Source: Planctomycetota bacterium (lineage in GTDB: Bacteria; Planctomycetota; SZUA-567; H5-PLA8; CALKMO01). Taken from it: 9,811 bases of DNA. The notes under the pieces were generated by a model, which made no database searches, was not told the origin of the DNA, and saw only the letters and a program-made list of their open reading frames with translations. The stretch covers positions 1 through 9,811 of the forward strand of contig JAOACM010000126.1 of NCBI GenBank assembly GCA_026417845.1, written 5' to 3'. Position numbers and translations under genes: made by a program. Position 1 is the first letter of the stretch. Each line of letters starts with the position of its first letter. Positions 1 through 7,500 of the stretch are shown here, piece after piece.

Positions 1-1611
1 GTAGTACACCGTGGAAGTACCGGTCACGGTTACCGTGCCGGTGCTTGATATCGTATGAGTGCCGTACACGTCCATACTGGAGCACGACAGGTTGCCGGAT
101 GCGTTTGCCTGCGTAATGGCTCCGCCGGAATCTATCAGCACACGCCCGGATACGTTCAAAGCCGTGTTGGCTCCGAAAGTAACCGTCCTGCCCGATGCTA
201 CGAACAGGTTCCGGCACACCGCGTTGGCGATATTCACGTTCGGGCTGGCCGTTCCCGTGGATATTACCGCGTCCTCCGTGGCGGTCGGGGGATGATTGAG
301 GCTCCAGTTCTGGTTCCGGTCCCAATTGGTATTGCCGCCCGATATCCAGACGTTGACCGATCCGGACGTGACGGCCGCCTGTGCGAGTACCGGGCAGCTC
401 GCGAGGTCTGATACGTAATTGCCCGAATCGTCCACGAAGACCGCTTTTACATAGTAAGTTGCCCCAGGCATTGACGATGCGGTCGGCGTTATTGCGAAGT
501 CCCACTCTCCGCGCTGGCCGGAAGGCACAGAAAGGCTTGTCGCGCTCGGCACCGTCTCGACGAAATGCTGGCGCACGTTCGTGTTCGTCAACAGCGCGTT
601 GGCGACCTGCGCTCTGTCGGTTCCCATTCCATTCGCATAGTTCCAGTCCGCGGCTGGGCCGAAGTCGAGCCACGGTCCGCCCGTCCCCAGCCGGTACCGC
701 AGCGCCAGCCGCGAGCCGGACCACGGAACGGACATGTCATTCTGTATCTGGACGCGCAACCTGTAGACAGTTCCCGCCAGGGCGCCGGTTATCGCGGTGT
801 TTTCGGCGGCGAGCGGCGTCGGGCTCTCGGCGCTGTTGTTCTGGTACCACCTGTATCGAGACTGGTTCTGCCCTCTGACTACCTTGGCGTCATCGAACCA
901 CATGCCGGTGTTGCCGGCCACGCTGTCCCAGTACCACGATCCCAGGTCGAAGTCGCTGAAGTCACTGAAGTTGCTGTTGGACGTCGAGTAGACGAGAACT
1001 CCGTCCAGATACATGCTCGTATTGTTCGTATCGCGTACCCACTCGACCTTGTGCCACCCGAGCGATCTGTCTATGTTCGTGGCGGTCGTACCGACCATAC
1101 TTCCGCGGTAGCAGTAAGTGTTGGCGCTCGTGGATGTCCTGACCATTATCGCCAGCCAGTTGTTTCCGGCGGCGTTGTCCACCGAGATAAATTGATGCTT
1201 CGGGCTGGCCATATCGTCGTAAAACCATATCTCGGCGCGGCCGTTCGTGACCGGCCCCCAGCCCGGATTATTCCATGCGCCGATTCCCTGTCCGGCCCCA
1301 CCGCCGGGCGAGTACATGCTCTTGGATCCGCCTGGCGTGCGGTTCTGCGTGTTCACTGTCGTCCCCGGCGCCGTAAACCAGCCTTCGGCGCCGGTTATGG
1401 TCCAGTTTTTACCGGGGCTGTTAGGAGGCGAACTGCCCAGCGTTGCCGACTCGAAATCGTCGAAAAAAATTACCTCCTCGGCGCAGAATCCCGCCGCACC
1501 GGACAATATTGAGATCGCGAAAAGCGCCGCGCGTAACTCTTGGAAAGGCCTGCCGTTACGGCCTTGACCAGTCGGATGCACATCCGCCTTGCCGGATTTT
1601 TCGTGGTTCAT
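1..1611 (-). CDS. Secreted multidomain protein, LamG-like plus beta-strand region (partial, runs off left edge)
   Basis: This is the first 537 codons of a larger gene, read from ATG at 1611-1609 with no stop before the window edge. The start has GAGGG (complement of 1621-1625) nine bases upstream. The N-terminus looks like a signal peptide: a long polar stretch, a hydrophobic core at residues 28-42 (AALFAISILSGAAGF) and likely cleavage after FCA (about residue 44). Residues 47-250 resemble a concanavalin/LamG jelly roll, opening with FFDDFES and including GWHKVEWVRD, SMYLDGVLVY and MWFDDAKV. Residues 251-412 form a second beta-rich domain starting RYRWYQNN and containing TPLAAENT and YRLRVQIQN, a combination seen in large secreted proteins of uncultured bacteria. 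From about 418 (WISGGNTNWDRNQNWS) a Thr/Ser/Gly-rich beta-strand or beta-helix repeat region begins. The role is probably extracellular, in carbohydrate binding or adhesion. The substrate and anchoring signal cannot be seen. The gene is divergent from the chaperone-like gene at 2003. Confidence 0.82.
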   Translation of the reverse strand, partial: MNHEKSGKADVHPTGQGRNGRPFQELRAALFAISILSGAAGFCAEEVIFFDDFESATLGSSPPNSPGKNWTITGAEGWFTAPGTTVNTQNRTPGGSKSMYSPGGGAGQGIGAWNNPGWGPVTNGRAEIWFYDDMASPKHQFISVDNAAGNNWLAIMVRTSTSANTYCYRGSMVGTTATNIDRSLGWHKVEWVRDTNNTSMYLDGVLVYSTSNSNFSDFSDFDLGSWYWDSVAGNTGMWFDDAKVVRGQNQSRYRWYQNNSAESPTPLAAENTAITGALAGTVYRLRVQIQNDMSVPWSGSRLALRYRLGTGGPWLDFGPAADWNYANGMGTDRAQVANALLTNTNVRQHFVETVPSATSLSVPSGQRGEWDFAITPTASSMPGATYYVKAVFVDDSGNYVSDLASCPVLAQAAVTSGSVNVWISGGNTNWDRNQNWSLNHPPTATEDAVISTGTASPNVNIANAVCRNLFVASGRTVTFGANTALNVSGRVLIDSGGAITQANASGNLSCSSMDVYGTHTISSTGTVTVTGTSTVYY

Positions 1612-1663
1612 TGGTGGATGCCCTCGCGGTTCCGATGCTTTCCCTTTCGGCGTCGCTTCTCGC

Positions 1664-1693
1664 TTGCCGTTGGCACAACATCCTGTCTATAAT
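1664..1693 (+). promoter_or_regulatory. Sigma70-type promoter for the chaperone-like gene
   Basis: TTGCCG at 1664-1669 (four of six bases of the -35 consensus), an 18-base spacer and a perfect TATAAT at 1688-1693 lie in the only AT-rich patch of the divergent intergenic region. Transcription would start near 1700 and leave a leader of about 300 bases before the ATG at 2003. The assignment rests on consensus match and position only. Confidence 0.5.
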
Positions 1694-1722
1694 AAATACC
1701 ATAACTTAACTCGATAAGTCAA
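1693..1722 (-). promoter_or_regulatory. Possible divergent promoter for the secreted LamG-like gene
   Basis: On the minus strand TTGACT (complement of 1717-1722) matches five of six -35 bases. An 18-base spacer leads to TATTTA (complement of 1693-1698), a poor -10. A better-looking TATTAT (complement of 1689-1694) is 22 bases away, which is too far. The two strands' promoters would overlap, so they could compete or share a regulator. The -35 is good but the -10 is weak. Confidence 0.25.
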
Positions 1723-1837
1723 GATTCAGGGACAGTACTTGTTCGCTTAAAAATCCGCCGGGAATCGCTGGAAGGCGGTGAGATTGCGAATATAAAGAAA
1801 AAGCAGAGGCGAGATCAGTAAGTCGCGAGGCGCGTGG

Positions 1838-1964
1838 CGGCGGAGGCGCCTGCAGGGCGCCGGCTGGAGCCGCCCGTGCGCCGGCTGCAGCGGGGAAAAG
1901 CCCCCCGGCTCCTGGGTCGGCGCGGCGAGAAACTCCGATCCGGCCGCCGGAGGGAAGCGGCGGT
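1838..1964 (+). other. Structured GC-rich leader upstream of the chaperone-like gene
   Basis: This untranslated stretch has several self-complementary elements: GGCGCC at 1845-1850 and 1856-1861 around a five-base loop; AGC-GGGG (1889-1895) against CCCC-GCT (1903-1910) with one bulged G; and GCCGCC (1943-1948) against GGCGGT (1959-1964). A 13-base direct repeat, GCGCCGGCTGGAG at 1857 and GCGCCGGCTGCAG at 1878, differs at one base. No T-run follows any stem, so these are not terminators. I recognise no known riboswitch class. Ordinary GC-rich sequence also folds easily, so a regulatory role is only a possibility. Confidence 0.3.
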
Positions 1965-1989
1965 CCCCGGGCGGCTTCTGTCTGGTGGC

Positions 1990-1994
1990 GGGAG
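1990..1994 (+). promoter_or_regulatory. Ribosome-binding site fixing the start of the chaperone-like gene
   Basis: GGGAG lies eight bases upstream of ATG at 2003. The frame is also open from a GTG at 1985, but that GTG has no comparable site at the right distance, so 2003 is preferred. Confidence 0.6.
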
Positions 1995-2002
1995 AAAAAA
2001 GC

Positions 2003-4027
2003 ATGGCGCTTCAATGGTTCCGTCTGCACAGCAAGAAGTTCCTGTGGGTAACGGCGATAGTGGTTATACCGGGCATGGCGCTGTTCGGAGCCACGAGCTT
2101 CATCCGGCGCGGCGCCTTCAGCGGCGGCGGCGTAGTCGCGGCCAGCTACAGAGTGAACGGCAGGCTCTACGAGATATCGCTGGCGCGACTGGAAGGAGAG
2201 CGGCATGTCAGGAACATGTGCGATCCGCGGTACGGCGGTATTGATATATCCGACGAACATATCCTGCATTACTACTTCCAGAATCGCGATGACGAATTTG
2301 TGAAAAACCCGGCCGCTCAAGGAGATGGCAAATACATTCCTCTTGATGACGTCAGGGATAAAATCAGGCAGAAGCTCCGCGAGCAGGTTGAGAGTGCCCG
2401 TACGGCCGATCTTGTGAACGAGATGATCCTCCTGCAGGCGGCCGCGGATGCGGGCGTAAGAGTCACGGATGACGAAACGAGGAAGGAAGTCACAGATGCG
2501 GTGCGGATGTTGACGGGAGTCGAGCAGCCCAGAGAAGAGACGTACAGGCTCGTCCTCCAGAACAGGAACATCTCCGCCCTGGATTTCGAAAGGGTGGCGC
2601 GGGAGCGGTTGGCGATCGGGAAGTACCTGGAGGTCCACAGGGAGCAGGGCGCCGTTACCGGCGGCGAGATGTACGTGGCGTACTGCCGCGAGAAGCAGAA
2701 GATCCGCGCGATGTGCAAGTCGTTCGAATCCGCGAAGTATCTGGACAAGGTCGCCGAACCATCCCAGGATGAGATAAAGAAATTCTACGATGAGCATAAG
2801 GCTCCCGAAGGCGGCTCGAAGCCGGAAGACTGGCTGATGACCAGACCGCGGGGGTCCGTGGAATATTTCTACCTTGCCATAGCCGATGTCAGGGAGAAAT
2901 ACCAGCCCTCCGAGGAGCAGATAGAAAAGCACTACAGGCTCATCAGGGACAGGGAATATCTGAGGGAAAAATCAGCGCCGCCGCCTGATGGGGGCGGGGC
3001 GAAGCCGAAGGAGGTGGAGTCTGGGAAGAGCGCCGGAGAGACCGGCAAGGACCCGGCAGGCGACTCCGCGAAACAGCCGCCCGCCGGAGGGAACGACGAG
3101 TCGAAGTACAGGCCGCTGAACGAGGTCCGGGAGGACGTCATAAGGCGGTTGAGGGATATAGAGGGCAGGCGCCTGGCGCACGAGGAGTTCGAGAAATTCC
3201 TGGCCCAGCTGCACAAGGATATCGAGAAGGCGGAATCGGAGAAGAAGCCGCTTGACCTGGCCGCCTGCGGAAAGGGCAAGGGATTCGCGTATTACAGGAC
3301 CGGTACGCACACGGCCGATGAATTCCGGGCGGGGAAAGAGGAGCCGGGGGCTGACGATTACAGGATGGCCGAGATCGCGCTCCGCAAATACAGAAAGCCG
3401 GGCGACCGCAAGTTCAGTCCCCCGGACTCGACGCGCGACAGGAACGGCTACTGGAGTTACAGGGTGGTCGAGTACCAGGAGCCCAGGCTGAAAACGCTGG
3501 AGGAGGCGCGGGCCGATATCGTAAAGAGGTTGAAGGAAAGGGCTGCGGAAGAGATGGCTAAGAAGGCAGCGGAAGAGGCCGCCACGAAATGGGCCGCCAA
3601 CGGAAAGGACGGCGCGAAGACGCTGCCGCCGTGGGAGGAGTTTGAGGAGCTGATCGTTGATGTGGCCGACAGGAAACCGGATGCCAACAGGCATCCGTTC
3701 GCGCGCTACCTCCTGTACAAGGGCAATACGCTGCCCGTCGGCGAGATATCGGAAGTTGTGGACGCGGCCATATACGGCGATATCGGACAGAAGGGCCGTT
3801 ATCTTGTCGGATTCATCCTGGAACGGAAGCTGCCGTCACGGGAGGAATTCCTGAAAGACTCCGAATGGATGTCCTCCGCCAGGGAGGCGCACGAAACCGA
3901 CCGCAAGAATTTCATAGCCCAGCGAATGACCGATACGCTCATCGAGATGTCGGAGCGGGTGCTGCGTAAAGTGAAGAGGGAGCCTCGCCCGCTCTCGCAG
4001 GAGCCCATGGAGGACTACGATTATTGA
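2003..4027 (+). CDS. Membrane-anchored SurA/PpiD-like periplasmic folding factor
   Basis: The product has 674 residues. A short basic N-terminus (RLHSKK) precedes one transmembrane helix at about residues 13-31 (FLWVTAIVVIPGMALFGAT), giving the type II topology of PpiD-like proteins with the bulk in the periplasm. Residues 50-265 are helical and resemble a SurA/PpiD N-terminal chaperone domain. Residues 285-315 (VEYFYLAIADVREKY, then SEEQIEKHY) and the paired LNEVREDVIRRL (372) and LEEARADIVKRL (499) are typical of PpiD-like proteins. The end (VGEISEVV, LVGFILERKLPSREEF, 579-616) matches the closing segment of such proteins. A Pro/Gly/Lys-rich linker spans about 322-368. I cannot find a parvulin core such as the usual GGDLGW-type motif, so isomerase activity is doubtful and a chaperone role more likely. 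Its neighbours are genes for very large exported proteins, which fits help with their folding or export. Family assignment is fairly sure; the client proteins are inference. Confidence 0.75.
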   Translation: MALQWFRLHSKKFLWVTAIVVIPGMALFGATSFIRRGAFSGGGVVAASYRVNGRLYEISLARLEGERHVRNMCDPRYGGIDISDEHILHYYFQNRDDEFVKNPAAQGDGKYIPLDDVRDKIRQKLREQVESARTADLVNEMILLQAAADAGVRVTDDETRKEVTDAVRMLTGVEQPREETYRLVLQNRNISALDFERVARERLAIGKYLEVHREQGAVTGGEMYVAYCREKQKIRAMCKSFESAKYLDKVAEPSQDEIKKFYDEHKAPEGGSKPEDWLMTRPRGSVEYFYLAIADVREKYQPSEEQIEKHYRLIRDREYLREKSAPPPDGGGAKPKEVESGKSAGETGKDPAGDSAKQPPAGGNDESKYRPLNEVREDVIRRLRDIEGRRLAHEEFEKFLAQLHKDIEKAESEKKPLDLAACGKGKGFAYYRTGTHTADEFRAGKEEPGADDYRMAEIALRKYRKPGDRKFSPPDSTRDRNGYWSYRVVEYQEPRLKTLEEARADIVKRLKERAAEEMAKKAAEEAATKWAANGKDGAKTLPPWEEFEELIVDVADRKPDANRHPFARYLLYKGNTLPVGEISEVVDAAIYGDIGQKGRYLVGFILERKLPSREEFLKDSEWMSSAREAHETDRKNFIAQRMTDTLIEMSERVLRKVKREPRPLSQEPMEDYDY

Positions 4028-4236
4028 CGGATCGTCCTTCGCTTGCGATGAGGGTTATGGCATTCGTGTGCCGCATATGTCCCGTATGCTTTGCGGCAAG
4101 ACGCCGGCCAGATTCGATGTTCGCCCGCATGGTCCGTCGCCTCGAACAGAGATGCCCGTGTTGCGCGGCCTATGAGAAGCTGCGCGACCTGTGGCGCAAA
4201 GATATCGCAACGTCCCGAACCGCTTCCCGCTCCTGA
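4024..4236 (+). CDS. Small cysteine-rich putative zinc-binding protein
   Basis: This 70-codon frame reads from TTG at 4024, which overlaps the upstream TGA stop (TTGA). GGAGG at 4009-4013 lies ten bases before it, inside the end of the chaperone-like gene, so translation could be coupled. ATG at 4048 (62 residues) or 4057 (59 residues) are alternatives, but neither has a convincing site. The product has a CRICPVC cluster near the N-terminus and a CPCC cluster about 26 residues later, separated by a basic stretch (AARRRPDSMFARMVRRLEQR). The arrangement suggests a metal-binding zinc-ribbon or knuckle. It has no signal peptide, so it is probably cytoplasmic. I do not recognise a named family. 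The ordered cysteines and tight spacing are the evidence for a real gene; its short length is the main doubt. Confidence 0.45.
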   Translation: MTDRPSLAMRVMAFVCRICPVCFAARRRPDSMFARMVRRLEQRCPCCAAYEKLRDLWRKDIATSRTASRS

Positions 4237-4260
4237 CGCAACTTCGTAACTGCTTGAACA

Positions 4261-4275
4261 GGCGCATGTTGCGCC
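4261..4275 (+). repeat. Short perfect inverted repeat after the cysteine-rich ORF
   Basis: GGCGCA and TGCGCC pair perfectly around a three-base TGT loop, 24 bases after the stop of the small cysteine-rich frame. No T-run follows, so it is not a standard intrinsic terminator. It may stabilise the 3' end of the transcript or be chance. Confidence 0.3.
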
Positions 4276-4459
4276 GCTACAGGACCTCCCCCGCCCCATC
4301 GCCACAACACGTTGAAATTTCATCGGTTACGGACTAATCGGTCCGCTTGTGTTATCGGAAAGTCGCCAACAAGGCTTGTGCACGTGTGCATAAAAATATT
4401 TGGGAAACTCGAGTCTGAAGCGAACGAACCTGGGCAACATTTCGTTTAACAATTCAGGG

Positions 4460-4478
4460 GGTGCACCAGTGATGCACC
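4460..4478 (+). repeat. GGTGCA inverted repeat in the peptidase leader
   Basis: GGTGCA (4460-4465) and TGCACC (4473-4478) form a perfect six-base stem around a seven-base loop, 17 bases before the terminator stem. It could be an operator half-site pair or a leader hairpin. A GTGCACC/ATGCACC direct repeat is also present, so the true functional unit is uncertain. Confidence 0.3.
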
Positions 4479-4564
4479 AATGCAACTTGGCAGGGGCTTC
4501 CCTTCTCTTGATTGGGAGAGGGGGGGCTTTTTGTCTTTTCCCGGGCTTTCGGAGAGGGGTGTAG
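4472..4564 (+). CDS. Possible 30-residue leader peptide across the terminator
   Basis: ATG at 4472 opens 30 codons ending in TAG at 4562-4564, just before the peptidase ribosome-binding site. A purine run, AGGGGG, lies about ten bases upstream. The product begins MHQCNLAGASLLLIG and includes a short hydrophobic stretch. The frame runs straight through the terminator stem, so a translating ribosome could prevent the hairpin from forming. This may be chance. No run of regulatory codons for one amino acid is present, unlike classical amino-acid attenuators. Confidence 0.2.
   Translation: MHQCNLAGASLLLIGRGGAFCLFPGFRRGV
4496..4539 (+). terminator. Strong intrinsic terminator or attenuator
   Basis: A 12-base-pair stem (4496-4507 with 4516-4527, including three G-T wobbles) encloses an eight-base loop, TTGATTGG, and is followed by TTTTTGTCTTTT at 4528-4539. 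It could end the upstream chaperone transcript. However, only about 27 bases separate it from the next ribosome-binding site, too few for a full promoter. Unless the peptidase promoter overlaps the stem, the hairpin is transcribed as part of the peptidase leader and would act as an attenuator. Confidence 0.75.
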
Positions 4565-4582
4565 GGAAAGGAGGATGTCGCC

Positions 4583-7500
4583 ATGTTTTCTGAAAAAGCC
4601 GGAAGGATCGTCCCGTGGGTGGCGGTTGCGACGGCGGTGCTGGTCGCGACGTTCCTCGCACTGGAGGATAGCGGACGCCTCGGCGACGGAGGAAAGCCGG
4701 CGGGCGTGGCGCGCATGCCGTCCGACGAGGCGCGGTTGCAGGTTCCAGTTGCTGAAGCGGGAGGCGGCGCGACCGCAGGGGGCGAAGCGGAAGCGGCGGT
4801 CAAGGAGGTGAAGGCCGAGGTCTGGCGGATGGTCCGGGCCGACGGCACTGGCGGCCAGTCCGGGCAGGGGGATGCATCGGGCGGCTGGCGGCGGGTCGAG
4901 GCGGAAGTGAAACTCGCCTCCGCCGAGCTTCCGAAGGCTCCGGTCGCCCAAGCCGGAACCGTAGTCAAGGCGACGGCCCACGGGGCGGGGTTCGTCTCGA
5001 TAGCGCATGCGTACCCCGGTTTCGAAATCGTCGGCGGCAGGGGCGGCGGATGGAGCGGGTTCAAGCCGCCGCGCAAGATGCACCTGTCGTCCGATCCGGG
5101 CATGCCGGTCCTGCCGGTGGCGCCGGTGCAATTGCTGCTGCCGCCTCGAGAGGATATCGTCGAGATCGTAGTCGTGCCGGGGAGGCAGATCGAACTGCCC
5201 GGAACATACCAGATCGAGCCTGCAGGCACGCCAGTTCCGATAGGCAAGCCTGAGGATGCCAGGCCGCCGGAACCCGACCCGAAGGTATACGGCTCGGACG
5301 CACCATATCCGGGGAACCTCGCCAGCGTACTGGGCACGCAGTACAAGATGGGGCACGGCATAGCGGTCCTGACGCTGAATCCGGTCCAGTACCGGCCTAA
5401 GTCGGGCAAGGTGTTAGTGTACGAATCGCTGTCGGTGGTCATCAGGACGAAGGTTCCGAATGTTCCGGCCACGCGCATACTGCCTCGAAAGGAGGACGCC
5501 GGTGAAGTCGGCAAGGTCATTGACAATCCGGAGGTGCTGGAGAGGTACGGCGCGGCGATAGACGGGGGGCAGTTCGGAAGCTTCCAGCCCCTCGGGAGTC
5601 TCGTGAATCCGGCCGATTCGTATCCCTACGTCATCATAACCACGAACGCCCTCAAGAACGCGGCGACCGACTATAAGCTTCAGGATGTAATAACATTGCG
5701 CAACTCGGAGGGGCTGGCAGGAACGATCGTCACGACCGAAGATATCTATGCCAATTACACGGGCGTGGACAATCCGGAGAAAATACGCAACTTCATAATT
5801 GACGCCCGGAACGGGTGGGAGACCCAGTACGTGCTGATCGTCGGCGACACCGGCGTGGTAGCCTACAGGAGCCTGTGGGGCGACGCCGGCTCATATTCCC
5901 GCAACATCCCATCCGACCTCTACTACGGCTGCCTCGACGGCAACTACAACAACGATGGCGACGGCACATGGGGCGAATCCAATGACGGGCCGGGCGGCGG
6001 GCTGCCGGATTTCATGTACGAGGTGTACGTCGGCCGCGCCTCGGTGGAGAACGAGACCGAGATGTCGAACTTCGTCTATAAGACGCTGACCTATGAGGCG
6101 ACCGACGAGCTGGACGCCTACCGGTACCGTGCGATCATGGCGGGGGAAACGCTCGATTCCTACACCCAAGGCGATTGGAGCATGGAGAACCTGATCGTCG
6201 GCAAGTACGGCAGCGTGGGTCTTGCCGCTTATGTAACGCCGTACAGGCTGTATGATTATGAGAAAGACGATCAGGGGCCCGGCGCGTGGAACAAATCGCA
6301 TCTCATCGCTCTGATCAACTCTAACAAGTACTCCATGATCCACCACCTGGGCCATTCGAACACCGGTTACAACATGAAGATGGGCAACGGCGATGCCGAC
6401 GCTCTGACCAATACCAAGTTCTTCGTGGCTTACAGTCAGGGGTGCTACCCCGGCGATCTTCCGAGCGACTGCATTGCCGAGCACTTCACGACCTCGACCC
6501 GCAAGGGCGCTGTCGCCGGCGTGTGGAACAGCGTCTACGGCTGGTACAATCCGGGGAGCGACGACGGCCTGAGCCAGAAGTTCCACAGGGAGTTCGTTGA
6601 TGCGGTCTTCGGGCACAACAAGTACCAGGCGGCCAAGGCGAACGCGCATTCCAAGGAGGCGTGGATATCCTCCATGTCCTCCGGCTACATGCGATGGATA
6701 GCCTACGCGGAGAACCTGTTCGGCGACCCGGCCTTGAAGCTGCCCAACTACACAACGCTGCCGATGCCGTGCATAGATTCGACGACCGTAGCTGATAACG
6801 TCGTCGGCAACAACGATGGGATCATCAATGCCGGCGAGACGGTGGACCTGGAGATCAAGCTGAAGAATAACGGTCAGAGCGGTACCAGCGGCGTCACCGC
6901 CGTGCTGTCAAGCTCCTCGGCCTACGTGACGATAGTTACTTCTTCCGCCTCCTTCGGCAACCTGCCGGCCGGTGCGGCGGCGACGGGGACGCCGAAGTAC
7001 CGGTTTTCCGTCAGCGGTTCCTGCCCGACCAACACAGCCCTCCCCTTTACGTTGACTATAACCGACAGCGCCAGCCGCACGTGGGTGCGCGAGTTCACGC
7101 TGTATTGCTACACCTCGTGCACCATATCGGGCAAGGTGACTGATCAGGGCACCGGCGCCGGGATATTGGGCGCCACGGTCTCGTATACCGGTCCGCGGAG
7201 CGGCAGCGTCTCGACCGCCGCCGACGGATCGTACACGATAGACAAGCTGATAGACGGAACCTACTCTCTGACAGCCAGTCATCCTTCCTATCAGTCGAAG
7301 AGCGTGACCGGACAGGTTGTGCCGCCGAGTAAGGTTATCAATTTCGCGCTGGTCTACCCGAACATCGTGGTCCCGGCGACGCTGACGGCCATCTGCGCGC
7401 CTGGGGCGAGCACCACCGCACCGCTGACCGTCCAGAATACCGGCACGGCGACGCTCCTCTACGGTGTATTCCAGGCCGGAAGTAATCAGGGCAGGAAGAT

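Larger units (their letters stand above)
4237..4582 (+). other. Intergenic region before the peptidase gene
   Basis: No gene longer than a leader-peptide size is supported here. The stretch holds a short perfect hairpin (4261-4275), an AT-rich patch at 4391-4402 that could belong to a promoter but has no good -35 at the right distance, an inverted repeat at 4460-4478, a strong terminator at 4496-4539 and the peptidase ribosome-binding site AAAGGAGG at 4567-4574. From 4276 to 4459 I see nothing else recognisable. Confidence 0.6.

Noticed and set aside
565..1512. Long plus-strand frame of 315 codons
   Set aside because: It is antisense to the secreted LamG-like gene, which has a signal peptide, a ribosome-binding site and coherent domains. 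The plus-strand product is Arg/Val-rich with no recognisable domain.
1838..1964. Known riboswitch in the chaperone leader
   Set aside because: I looked for cobalamin-type conserved boxes and found none. The stems are present but match no class that I can name.
1706..2932. Minus-strand frame of 408 codons
   Set aside because: It overlaps the structured leader and the chaperone-like gene in antisense, has no domain signal and reads as a GC-rich shadow frame.
4327..5526. Minus-strand frames of 399 and 300 codons
   Set aside because: Both are antisense to the peptidase propeptide region, with Pro/Arg/Ser-rich low-complexity products.
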